Source: a virus. From it: 51,454 bases of DNA. Below the pieces are notes generated by a model. It had not been told where the DNA came from, did no database searches, and worked only from the letters and a program-made list of their open reading frames with translations. The stretch is taken from positions 1 through 51,454 of IMG/VR virus record IMGVR_UViG_3300034788_000438. One strand, 5' to 3'. The position numbers and the translations under genes are program-made. Of the stretch, positions 37,014-45,561 are shown one piece after another (position 1 is the stretch's first letter; the number at the start of each line of letters is the position of its first letter).

Positions 37014-37517
37014 ATGGCTGACCTGAATTCCACCCTGATTTCGAACCGCGCGGCCACCCCGCGCGTTGCGAATGAACCATGGACCAACGCCAAGGTGAAA
37101 ACCACTGGCCCTGGCCAGCTAGAAGTTTCGACTGCAGAAGACGCGGGCGACATTTTGACCTTCTTCGAGATTCAATCGAATGCGGTTGTGAATGGCGTGT
37201 TTGTGTCTTCGGATGCAGCGATCACTTCTGGCGCAATGGATGTTGGCATCTACCAGACCGCAGACAATGGCGGCGCGGTGGTTGACGCGGATTTCTTTGC
37301 ATCTGCATTGGCAGTAGGCGCGGGCCTCACCAAGCAGGACGTAACTCACGAGAGTGGCGTTTACGGCATCGAAGACCGCGATAAGCCGCTGTGGGAAGCT
37401 CTGGGCCTGACTGAAGACCCGCAGGTTTCCTACGTTGTTGCTGGCACAGTGACCACTGACATGGGCGCAACTGGCACCATCGTGTGCGAAGCGCTCTATG
37501 TGGATGGCGGTGCGTAA
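37014..37517 (+). CDS. 167-residue capsid-associated protein
   Basis: Starting MADLNSTLISNRAATPRVAN, the middle reads DILTFFEIQSNAVVNGVFVS and it ends GTIVCEALYVDGGA. It is an all-beta-type small protein directly after the capsid gene and is probably a head decoration or minor capsid protein. The ATG at 37014 follows the capsid stop by two bases. No family name is certain. Confidence 0.6.
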   Translation: MADLNSTLISNRAATPRVANEPWTNAKVKTTGPGQLEVSTAEDAGDILTFFEIQSNAVVNGVFVSSDAAITSGAMDVGIYQTADNGGAVVDADFFASALAVGAGLTKQDVTHESGVYGIEDRDKPLWEALGLTEDPQVSYVVAGTVTTDMGATGTIVCEALYVDGGA

Positions 37518-37717
37518 TGGCGGTTCGCTACTACGGCGTGGCTGTTGGGGGGCAGAATCCTCCCAACGTCACCATCTCTGCAAGTACCACAGGCGAAGAC
37601 ATTGAGCTTGCGGTAGATGACACCAACCTTGCAGCCGGTAGCATCGACAAACGTCTCTTTGTGGAAATCGCCATTCAGGCTATTCTACAGGCGGTAAACG
37701 AAGACACCGGACTTTGA
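37517..37717 (+). CDS. 66-residue small head-region protein
   Basis: Starting MAVRYYGVAVGGQNPPNVTI, this short beta-type protein shares a base with the previous stop (TAATG) and ends before a terminator. It may be a minor structural or assembly protein. Not recognised. Confidence 0.55.
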   Translation: MAVRYYGVAVGGQNPPNVTISASTTGEDIELAVDDTNLAAGSIDKRLFVEIAIQAILQAVNEDTGL

Positions 37718-37724
37718 CGCTAGG

Positions 37725-37746
37725 CCGTCCCTTCGGGGGCGGTTTC
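37725..37746 (+). terminator. terminator after the capsid genes
   Basis: CCGTCCC (37725-37731) pairs with GGGGCGG (37736-37742) across a TTCG tetraloop and is followed by TTTCC. T7 also has a terminator just after its capsid gene (T-phi), so this may set the ratio of capsid to tail protein. Confidence 0.75.
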
Positions 37747-37764
37747 CTCTATTAGGTGAATTAG

Positions 37765-38388
37765 ATGGCCTCTGAAGTAGACATTGCAAACCGTGCGCTC
37801 TCCATGCTTGGGGATGACCGGATCACATCACTTAACGACAACAACAAGCCCGCTCGCGCTATGAAGGCGCGCTTTGATCTTTTGCGCGATGCTGAATTGT
37901 CAGCATATCCTTGGCGCTTTGCGGTCAAGCGAGTGCAGTTGCCAGCCACTACGGAAACGCCTGAGTGGGGCTATAGCTTCATTTACGAGCGTCCAGTTGA
38001 TGACGTGCGGCCAATCGCAGTTGACAGCCAGCCAATCAACTCACAGACAATCGGGATTTACTATACAGACAGCGGCTATTCGCGGGGGCAATCTCAATAT
38101 GAAATCATTGAAGGGCGGATTGAGAGCGACATACCGGCACCGTTGGATTATGAGTATATCGCTAGGATCACGGACACGGGACAGTTTGATCCGCTCTTTG
38201 TTGAAGCGCTCGCCGCGCGTCTAGCTGAAGATGCAGCCGAAGAGTTGACGCAGAGCAACAGCAAAAAAGAATACGCGGCCAAGAAATACGAAATGGCGCT
38301 CTCGCAAGCCCGCCGCGTTAATTCGCTATATCGACCACCACGCCTTAAGGTCGATGGCGCATGGATGCAGTCGCGCGTGAGGTACTAA
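37765..38388 (+). CDS. tail tubular protein A (T7 gp11-like)
   Basis: A 207-residue protein. MASEVDIANRALSMLGDDRI, AMKARFDLLRDAELSAYPWR and FAVKRVQLPATTE match the gp11-type gatekeeper that seals the portal and joins the nozzle (T7 gp11 has 196 residues). It follows the terminator by about 20 bases and has its own weak ribosome site. Confidence 0.85.
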   Translation: MASEVDIANRALSMLGDDRITSLNDNNKPARAMKARFDLLRDAELSAYPWRFAVKRVQLPATTETPEWGYSFIYERPVDDVRPIAVDSQPINSQTIGIYYTDSGYSRGQSQYEIIEGRIESDIPAPLDYEYIARITDTGQFDPLFVEALAARLAEDAAEELTQSNSKKEYAAKKYEMALSQARRVNSLYRPPRLKVDGAWMQSRVRY

Positions 38389-38392
38389 CGGA

Positions 38393-40837
38393 ATGGCTAA
38401 AGCAAGCCCGATAATCAGCGCGCTAAACGCGGGCGAATGGACAAAGCTTTTAGATGGGCGCACGGATATTCAGGGTTATCCGGCGTCTTCAAGCGTTCTT
38501 GAAAACTTTATTCCAAGCATCCAGGGGCCAATCATTCGCCGCGCAGGGTCTCGGTTCGTGCGCACCACTAAGCTTGGCGGCGCGTCAAAGGTAAGGCTTA
38601 TTCCGTTTGTTAAGTCGCGCAATGATGCGTTGCAGTTGGAATTTGGGGACGGTTATGTGCGCTTTTATCAGGGTACGTTCCCTGTGGTATCAGGGACAGC
38701 GCAGACAATCACAGGCGTGACGCTGGCAGACCCTGTGGTCATTACGTCCGTAGGGCATGGATACTCCAACGGTGACGAGGTGTTGGTTCGGAATGTGACG
38801 GGGACATTTCAGCTAAATAACCGATGGTTCATTGTCTCCAATGCAACGGCGAACACCTATGAGCTTACAACCATCCACGGGGAGGATGTGGATGGCACCG
38901 ACTACACCGCCTATGTATCGGGTGGCGAGACAGACACCCCTTATGAGATTTCTTCGCCATACACAGCAGCGCAGCTTGAGGATAGCTTCGGGCTTGATTT
39001 TGTGCAGTCTGGCGATGTGTTGTTTATTACTGATCGTGCAGGCGCTCTTGAGCCGCGCACTTTGTCGCGCTTCGGCACTGTGAATTGGCAGTTTGACACC
39101 TTTGATCCTGATGGCGGCCCTTGGCTCCCAATCAACGCAACGAGCACTGATATTTACTCCAGCGCCGCGACAGGCACCGTAACGCTAACCGCAAGCTCAT
39201 CCATTTTCTCTGCTGGGGATGTGGGTAGCCTAATTCGCCTGGACCAGGAAAACATCACCGCAACAAACGTTTGGGAGACAGGCACCGCCTACACGGCTGG
39301 GGATTACGTGCGATCTGAGGGCAAGGAATACGTTGCCGCGACATCTGGCACTTCAGGGACGTCAATTCCCGCCCACACCACCGGCACAGTGACAGATGGC
39401 GGCGTTGAGTGGACCTACACAAGCTCTGGCTACGGGATTGCACGCATTACGGCGCAGGGTGGGACGACAGCGACAGCAACGGTACTGACGCGATTCCCGC
39501 AAACGGTCATTGGGTCAGGAAATGCAACGACACTTTGGCGCAAGGGGGCGTGGTCTGACGCTAACGGCTACCCCACAAATGTTACGTTCTTCCGAGAGCG
39601 TTTGTGTTTCGGCGGCGGTCAAACTGTTTGGATGAGTGTTGTCGGGGACTTCTACAACTTTGCCATTGATGATTTTGGCGAAGTCCTTACGGAGAGTGCA
39701 ATCACCGTTGATGTTCAATCCTCAGAGGCCAATAAGATTGTTGGCTTGACTGAGGGTTCGGCCCTGATTGTCAATACTATCGGCACTGAGTTTACGATTG
39801 ACGCACAGACCACTACCACACCACTTGGCCCGAATAACCTGCGCGTGATTAAACAAACCAGCTATGGCGCGGCACCGATTCGACCTATTCGGGTTGGGGA
39901 AAGCGTCCTGTTCCTGCAGGCATCTCAGCGCAAAATGCGCTCCATGCAATTCGAGTTTCAGGTTGACAACTACGTTGCGCCAGATGTGACGGTGCGTGCC
40001 GCAGAAATTCTAGGGCGCGGCATCGTTCAAATGACAAGGCAGGAGGAACCGTACCAAACCATTTGGGGTGCCCGTGAAGATGGGCAATTGCTTTCCTTTG
40101 CTTTTGACCAAAATCAGCAGGTGCGTGCCTGGGCGCGGCATTTGCTTGGTGGAAATGGGGTGGTCGAAAGCGTTTCTTCCATTCCGTCAGATGACGGGGC
40201 AAGGGATCAGGTGTGGGTTGTCGTGAAGCGGACCATCAATGGTGGTACGCGTCGATATATTGAGTACCTACAGGCGGAGCTTGGGGCGCTTGATGAGCAA
40301 GAGGATGCGATGTACGCGGACAGCATGCGGACTTATGATAGCGTGCCAACAACTACTTTCTATGGGTTTGATCACCTTGAAGGCGAGACTGTGGGTGTCC
40401 TTGCTGATGGGGCCTCAATCGCTGACAAAGTTGTCTCAAATGGCCGCGTAATAATTACGGAGGGGGCTGCCAGTGTCGCGCAGATTGGCTACCGGTATAA
40501 GTCCATCTATCAAAGCAACCGTATTGATGCGGGTGCGCAGGACGGAACGTCTCAGGCAAAAACGAAGCGAATTACAGATTGCGCTTGGCGGGTAATTAAC
40601 TCTCTTGGCGGTGAGGCCGGACCGTCCTCTGATAAGCTTGATGAAATTCGAGATTTGAACTACCGACAGCCAGCCACGCCGATGGGGTCACCACCGCCTT
40701 TATTTACTGGTGATGCTCTTTTGCCGTGGCCTGGAGGTTATGAAACTGACGGTTATCTTCGCTTTGAGACAGATGCGATGTATCCTGTTATCATTGCTGC
40801 GGTTCTTCCGCAGGTGGTTACTCAGGAGGCACGATGA
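38393..40837 (+). CDS. tail tubular protein B (T7 gp12-like nozzle)
   Basis: An 814-residue protein. The start ISALNAGEWTKLLDGRTDIQ, then RRAGSRFVRTTKLGGASKVR, the middle LCFGGGQTVWMSVVGDFYNF and GTEFTIDAQTTTTPLGPNNL are characteristic of the gp12-type nozzle (T7 gp12 has 794 residues). Six copies build the tail tip. It follows tubular protein A by four bases. Residues about 320-350 hold a Thr/Ser/Gly-rich insertion (GKEYVAATSGTSGTS) of carbohydrate-binding type. Confidence 0.9.
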   Translation: MAKASPIISALNAGEWTKLLDGRTDIQGYPASSSVLENFIPSIQGPIIRRAGSRFVRTTKLGGASKVRLIPFVKSRNDALQLEFGDGYVRFYQGTFPVVSGTAQTITGVTLADPVVITSVGHGYSNGDEVLVRNVTGTFQLNNRWFIVSNATANTYELTTIHGEDVDGTDYTAYVSGGETDTPYEISSPYTAAQLEDSFGLDFVQSGDVLFITDRAGALEPRTLSRFGTVNWQFDTFDPDGGPWLPINATSTDIYSSAATGTVTLTASSSIFSAGDVGSLIRLDQENITATNVWETGTAYTAGDYVRSEGKEYVAATSGTSGTSIPAHTTGTVTDGGVEWTYTSSGYGIARITAQGGTTATATVLTRFPQTVIGSGNATTLWRKGAWSDANGYPTNVTFFRERLCFGGGQTVWMSVVGDFYNFAIDDFGEVLTESAITVDVQSSEANKIVGLTEGSALIVNTIGTEFTIDAQTTTTPLGPNNLRVIKQTSYGAAPIRPIRVGESVLFLQASQRKMRSMQFEFQVDNYVAPDVTVRAAEILGRGIVQMTRQEEPYQTIWGAREDGQLLSFAFDQNQQVRAWARHLLGGNGVVESVSSIPSDDGARDQVWVVVKRTINGGTRRYIEYLQAELGALDEQEDAMYADSMRTYDSVPTTTFYGFDHLEGETVGVLADGASIADKVVSNGRVIITEGAASVAQIGYRYKSIYQSNRIDAGAQDGTSQAKTKRITDCAWRVINSLGGEAGPSSDKLDEIRDLNYRQPATPMGSPPPLFTGDALLPWPGGYETDGYLRFETDAMYPVIIAAVLPQVVTQEAR

Positions 40838-41256
40838 ACTTTATTCCGCTCAAAGCAGAACATGTTGCAAAACTTGGCCCTCTTGAGCCAATTCATGGGG
40901 GCTATGAGGTTACACCAGAAATGGCTGTTACTCTTGAGGAATTGGGCGGAACGGCTGCAGTTGACGATGATGGATCTGTAGTGGGTATTGCTGGGATATT
41001 GCCGCGATGGGATGGCGTCGGCCTAGCTTGGGTCTGGCTGTCTCGAAGTTGGCGGAAGCATGCGCGGGCGATTACTGATGAAGTAAAGCGCACAGTTGAG
41101 GGAGCGCCTTATCATAGAATTGAGATGGGCGTAAAACTTGGTTATGATCGAGGAGAGGCTTGGGCGCGGCGCTTGGGGTTCTGCCTTGAAACGCCACTGG
41201 CTAGAAAATGGGGGCCTGATGGGAGTGATTACTCCATCTGGGTACGGTGTAAATAA
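40834..41256 (+). CDS. gp13-like / GNAT-type internal protein, set B
   Basis: A 140-residue protein. DGSVVGIAGILPRWDGVGLA, then VWLSRSWRKHARAITDEVKR and RIEMGVKLGYDRGEAWARRL has the shape of a GNAT acetyltransferase fold and ends GPDGSDYSIWVRCK. In T7-like phages this slot is gp13, needed for virion core assembly. No proof of enzymatic activity is visible. It overlaps the nozzle gene by four bases and the next gene by one (TAATG). Confidence 0.7.
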   Translation: MNFIPLKAEHVAKLGPLEPIHGGYEVTPEMAVTLEELGGTAAVDDDGSVVGIAGILPRWDGVGLAWVWLSRSWRKHARAITDEVKRTVEGAPYHRIEMGVKLGYDRGEAWARRLGFCLETPLARKWGPDGSDYSIWVRCK

Positions 41257-41720
41257 TGGCTGAATTATTGCTCGCAGTAGGCGCAGGCGCCAAGACCGTT
41301 TCAACGATTGCCACAATTGCTGAAATTGCAGCCCCAGTTCTTGCGGTTGGGGGTGCCGTTCAGGGCATTCAGGAAGCCAAGGCGCAGGAGGCAGAGTTTG
41401 AGCGTGAGGCCACGGAAAGCCGCCTTATGGCTGGTATTGAGGCCGAGCGTATGCGGCGAGATGCGCGGCAAAGGCAATCAGCAGAGCGCGCGGCGTTTAT
41501 TGAGGGTGGCGCATACTCAGGCACGGCGCAGGGGGTTCTTCAGCAAAATGAAGTTGCGCAAGAGCTTGATGCGCTGACAGTTGAGTTTCAGGGCGAGCAA
41601 CGTGGGCGTGGTGCAGAATTTGCGGCAAGTCAGGCGGCGCGCGCGGCTTCTCCGCTGAATGTATTCAGTGCGGCGGTTGGTGGCTTTAATGATTTTGATC
41701 CTTTGAACGTGGGGAACTGA
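41256..41720 (+). CDS. gp14-like internal virion protein, set B
   Basis: A 154-residue protein with a Gly/Ala-rich hydrophobic N terminus (LLAVGAGAKTVSTIATIAEI) and a charged helical region (AKAQEAEFEREATESRLMAG). The overall shape equals the 186-residue set A gp14-like protein. It would form the outer-membrane part of the DNA ejection channel. Coupled to the next gene by TGATG. Confidence 0.65.
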   Translation: MAELLLAVGAGAKTVSTIATIAEIAAPVLAVGGAVQGIQEAKAQEAEFEREATESRLMAGIEAERMRRDARQRQSAERAAFIEGGAYSGTAQGVLQQNEVAQELDALTVEFQGEQRGRGAEFAASQAARAASPLNVFSAAVGGFNDFDPLNVGN

Positions 41721-43786
41721 TGGTTGATATTCGCACACCAAGGATTACGCCCAGCGCACGAGCGGCGGGGCGCGTTTCCTCCGCAGGATCGCAGGCCACC
41801 AAGAACCTAGCCAACGCGGCGGCTGGCGCGGCTGACACGTTCACGGAGTTTTACGAAAAGGAAGCTGCCATCCAGGGCGACCTGCTCCTTGCTGAAGTGC
41901 AGGAGGAGTGGAACCGAACATACAATGATCGCGCCAAGCAGGCAGGTGCAGGGTTTGCAAAGAGCATTCTTGGCGACTTTGATAAGTTTCGTCAGGAAAA
42001 GATTGCGGCATATCAGGCAGAGGCTGCAGAGCGTGGTCAAGCCAATGTGCCCAAGCGCGCAGAGCAAGAGGTTAATGCTGCGCTCGACAAGTACCGCATG
42101 CGGCTTGAGACAAAATCTATAGCGCGCGAGGCGGCAGCACGGGCAGCAGCAAAGAGAGCAGCAGCATCTAAAGCGCGACGTCTAAAGCTGAACGCGCTTA
42201 TCTCTGACCCCTCTATGCTTCCTGAGTACCTAGAGGGCGCAAAGACTGCAGGCGAGCGCAACGACTACATCACCACGGCCATGGGGATGGTCGTGCGCGA
42301 TGATCCGCAGCGGGTGCTTGATGAGGTCATGTCTGGGAAGTGGGACGCGGATATTTCACCCTCTCAGAAAAAGAGTTTTATCAAGCTGGCAGATAGCGGC
42401 ATTGCACGGATTGAGCGTGAGAATGAGGCTATTGCCAAGAACATGCAGAACGCCTTTGAGGGGGAATTAGAGGAAGAGCTTGCGTTTGCTCAGGCTAATG
42501 GCGCTCTACCAGTTGATAGTTCTTTTGACGAGGAGCGGATTGACGATCTCTACAGCATGAACCCAGAGCGCGGCGCAGAAGTTAAGGCACGGTTTAAGGA
42601 AGGGGTAGAGTTTGCAGAAACTATGCACACTGTTTCTACGGCTACGCCTGAGCAGCTTGAAATGGAGGCAATCAAGCTTCAGGAAAAGGTTGCAACTCCG
42701 GGCAACACCAAGACGGATGTAAAGCGGCAGCAGCAATTTGTTTCGGCAGTTCAAGAGCGCAACACTGCCATTCAGAATGATGCCGCCTCTTATGTAGGGG
42801 GCAATGTTGATGTTGTTGGTGAGATGTTTGGAATTGTAGAGAGTGCTCCACCAGAAACGCAGGCGCTAGCAGCGCGAAACTACGCGCGCAATCTTGAGTT
42901 CCAATACGATCGGCTTGGTGTTCCTGATGAGTTTCGGAACGTCTTGCCGAATGATGCGGCGGCAAACACTGTTGCGCAGTTTAATGAGATGGGGTCAGAC
43001 GTGGCTGCGCAGGCGCTATCGGATTACGTCAACACATGGGGTGATGCCGCGCCGCGCGTGATCGAGCAACTAGATAAGGCTGGCTTGGCGAAAGAATACA
43101 CAGTTGCAATGCGTCACACGGACAACCCTGGCCTTTCGCAGGCGCTGGTCAATTTGGCTGCGGTAGACACAACCGAGCTAACGCAGGGCTTGCCCACAGC
43201 CATGGTCACAGATACGCGCAACGAACTTGCGGAAACGATGGTTGAATATCGTCAGGCGTTTGAGTTTGCCGGTGGCGGTGGCGCGCAGGAAACCATGAAC
43301 AAGCACTATGAGGTTTCGGAGAAGTTTGCGCTTGATCTGGTGCGTCGTGGGGTTGACCCAAGTGATGCGGTTGAGCGCGCGACGACGCAAATGTTCCCTG
43401 AAACCGTGGTGCAGGAAAATAACGGACAATACATCTTGCCTGTGGGGCTAGATGAGAGCGCTGTGCGTAACGGTGCCGATGAGCTTATGGATCGTGAAGT
43501 TTTGACCGGCGCAATCGCAGCCGTGAATGACCCGCGCTTCCCTGACTTTGCTGATATGGATGTGACGCTTTCTTCAGCCTCCCGTGCGGGTATCTGGGTA
43601 AATAACAGCACCGGTGACGGGCTGCAGTTGATGCTTTCCTTGAACGGCTACCTTCTGCCAGTGCAAACGCCAGAGGGCGAGCCTTACGGGTTTACCTTCA
43701 GCGAATTGACTGCGGCAGGCAGCGGCACAAACACGGTCATTGATCAGAACTTTGACCTGCCTGGGCCATTTGGGAGGAGCCAATGA
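41720..43786 (+). CDS. gp15-like internal virion protein, set B
   Basis: A 688-residue protein (T7 gp15 has 747). It begins MVDIRTPRITPSARAAGRVS and is largely polar and helical, with Ala/Glu-rich stretches at residues 100-160. The C-terminal part has beta segments (TGDGLQLMLSLNGYLLPVQT). No transglycosylase motif is visible, unlike the set A counterpart. It overlaps the next gene by four bases. Confidence 0.65.
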   Translation: MVDIRTPRITPSARAAGRVSSAGSQATKNLANAAAGAADTFTEFYEKEAAIQGDLLLAEVQEEWNRTYNDRAKQAGAGFAKSILGDFDKFRQEKIAAYQAEAAERGQANVPKRAEQEVNAALDKYRMRLETKSIAREAAARAAAKRAAASKARRLKLNALISDPSMLPEYLEGAKTAGERNDYITTAMGMVVRDDPQRVLDEVMSGKWDADISPSQKKSFIKLADSGIARIERENEAIAKNMQNAFEGELEEELAFAQANGALPVDSSFDEERIDDLYSMNPERGAEVKARFKEGVEFAETMHTVSTATPEQLEMEAIKLQEKVATPGNTKTDVKRQQQFVSAVQERNTAIQNDAASYVGGNVDVVGEMFGIVESAPPETQALAARNYARNLEFQYDRLGVPDEFRNVLPNDAAANTVAQFNEMGSDVAAQALSDYVNTWGDAAPRVIEQLDKAGLAKEYTVAMRHTDNPGLSQALVNLAAVDTTELTQGLPTAMVTDTRNELAETMVEYRQAFEFAGGGGAQETMNKHYEVSEKFALDLVRRGVDPSDAVERATTQMFPETVVQENNGQYILPVGLDESAVRNGADELMDREVLTGAIAAVNDPRFPDFADMDVTLSSASRAGIWVNNSTGDGLQLMLSLNGYLLPVQTPEGEPYGFTFSELTAAGSGTNTVIDQNFDLPGPFGRSQ

Positions 43787-45561
43787 CAACCATGCTCACC
43801 CGTGACGTGATTGACAACCGCATTTTGCGCGAGACCGGCCAACTTGACACCACGCTGGGCGCGGGCATGCGGGCTACATTTGAAATGCCAACGCTCACAG
43901 AATTGGTGGGGGAGCAGTTCGATGGTTTCAATGCCTTCTCCGGACTGACGCCAGAAGAGCGCATTGCGGCACAGACAGCGGAGGCGCAGCGTAAGCAGGA
44001 CATTGTTTCTCTGCAGGATGATTTACTTTCAGAGACTGATGCAGCCCGCAAGGAAGAAATTGTTTCCCGTCTTGAGGAATTGCAACGCGGCCCGCAAGAC
44101 ACAATGGATACGCTCTCTCAGCAAGCCGTTGCAGATGGTCGCATGCGCTCACAGGAGGATCTGCAGCAGCAATATGGCGACTTGGGGTTAACGTTTGATC
44201 GCGCCATGACCGATGAGGAGGCCAATCACATCGCGGCCCGTAAGCGTGAGGAAATCACGCGTCAGGCAATAATTGAGGCTGGCCCCAAAGGTGTACTTCC
44301 AGGCGCGGCACGTTTCGGTGCTGGACTTGCAGCAATGGCAGTTGACCCACTAGAGATTGCCACGGCGTTTATTCCTGTTGTGGGTCCAGCAGGCCGCGCG
44401 GCAGCAGTTGGGCGCTTTGGTCGTGTGGGAGGTCGCGCTGCAGTTGGCGTGACTGAGGGCTTTGTAGGCAACCTGATCACTGAGCCGCTTTATTACGGCC
44501 TGTCTCGCTCACAGCAGCTTGACTATGACATGAACGATGCGCTGATGAATGTTGGCCTTGGGGCAGTGTTTGGTGGTGCGCTGGGCGCTGGCGCTGGGGT
44601 GCTGTCACGATCTGTCATAGACGTGCCAGTTGACACGCAAGCCCGCAGGCTTGATGCGAGCCTTGAGCGCGAGAGTGCAGAGATTGCCTTGCGGCAGTTC
44701 GCAACGGATCAGAGCGTAAACATCTCTCGCTTCCTGGACGGCACAGATCTTCGCAGTACAACGAGTCTTTCCCGCGTGGGGGGCATTGAGTTTCAAGCAG
44801 ACTTGGTGACGGAAATCCCGGTAGGTAATGCCGCGATTGATTTGCGGCCAACTGTTATTGCGCAAAGCCCTGATGGGACGGCTAAGGTATTCACGACTGT
44901 TGGCAAAGCTGATGTGTTTGCGGAAAAGGTTGACGGCTCAGTTATCCAGCACGGTGACGGATTTGCAGTGCGACGGCCTATCAGCGGAGGCATCGTGCGT
45001 GACCCATATGGGAAGCCGACCACATTCAAGACGGAGCGAGCGGCGCAAAAGTTTATTGATCGCGCCCGCGAAATTCCCGACGCCGCCAAACCGGTTCGCA
45101 TCAATGTAAATGGCAAGCCCACTTATGCGGTTGCCCGCGACATGTCGGAAGCTGACCGCGTGGCACTTGAGCGTGGCGCGGAGACAGCAGAAATTCCAGA
45201 CGGCGTGAACACGCGCGAGGTTGCGGAATTGCCAGACGCTGCGGCGCGGATGGATGAGGCGGTGCGCAAGGTGTTTGCAGAAACTCAAGCGGCCAAACAG
45301 TACGCGGCGGAAGCAACCAGCATTGAGGCTGACCCGCTTGTTAACGTTGAAGCTAGCCAGCGCGCGGATATTCCAGCGCCTGAAACATTTGCGCAAGATA
45401 CGCTTGACGATATGGAAGCTATCGTGCGCGACCTAGAGAAAGCTGATACCTTGACCCCAGCAGCCAAGGCCGAATTGGCCGAGGTCAAGGATATTGAAAT
45501 CAAAGCGCGGTCTTACCGTGCAGCAAGCGAGGCGGCGACAACCTGCCTCTTGGGGGCGTAA
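43783..45561 (+). CDS. gp16-like internal virion protein, N-terminal part, set B
   Basis: A 592-residue protein. It has an acidic helical N-terminal part (residues 1-165). A Gly/Ala-rich membrane-like stretch follows at about 170-290 (GLAAMAVDPLEIATAFIPVV, then NVGLGAVFGGALGAGAGVLS), and a charged C-terminal part ends TCLLGA. It is followed without gap (TAA then ATG) by an 840-residue gene, so T7-like gp16 (about 1300 residues) appears to be split in two. No SLT motif is seen. Confidence 0.6.
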   Translation: MTTMLTRDVIDNRILRETGQLDTTLGAGMRATFEMPTLTELVGEQFDGFNAFSGLTPEERIAAQTAEAQRKQDIVSLQDDLLSETDAARKEEIVSRLEELQRGPQDTMDTLSQQAVADGRMRSQEDLQQQYGDLGLTFDRAMTDEEANHIAARKREEITRQAIIEAGPKGVLPGAARFGAGLAAMAVDPLEIATAFIPVVGPAGRAAAVGRFGRVGGRAAVGVTEGFVGNLITEPLYYGLSRSQQLDYDMNDALMNVGLGAVFGGALGAGAGVLSRSVIDVPVDTQARRLDASLERESAEIALRQFATDQSVNISRFLDGTDLRSTTSLSRVGGIEFQADLVTEIPVGNAAIDLRPTVIAQSPDGTAKVFTTVGKADVFAEKVDGSVIQHGDGFAVRRPISGGIVRDPYGKPTTFKTERAAQKFIDRAREIPDAAKPVRINVNGKPTYAVARDMSEADRVALERGAETAEIPDGVNTREVAELPDAAARMDEAVRKVFAETQAAKQYAAEATSIEADPLVNVEASQRADIPAPETFAQDTLDDMEAIVRDLEKADTLTPAAKAELAEVKDIEIKARSYRAASEAATTCLLGA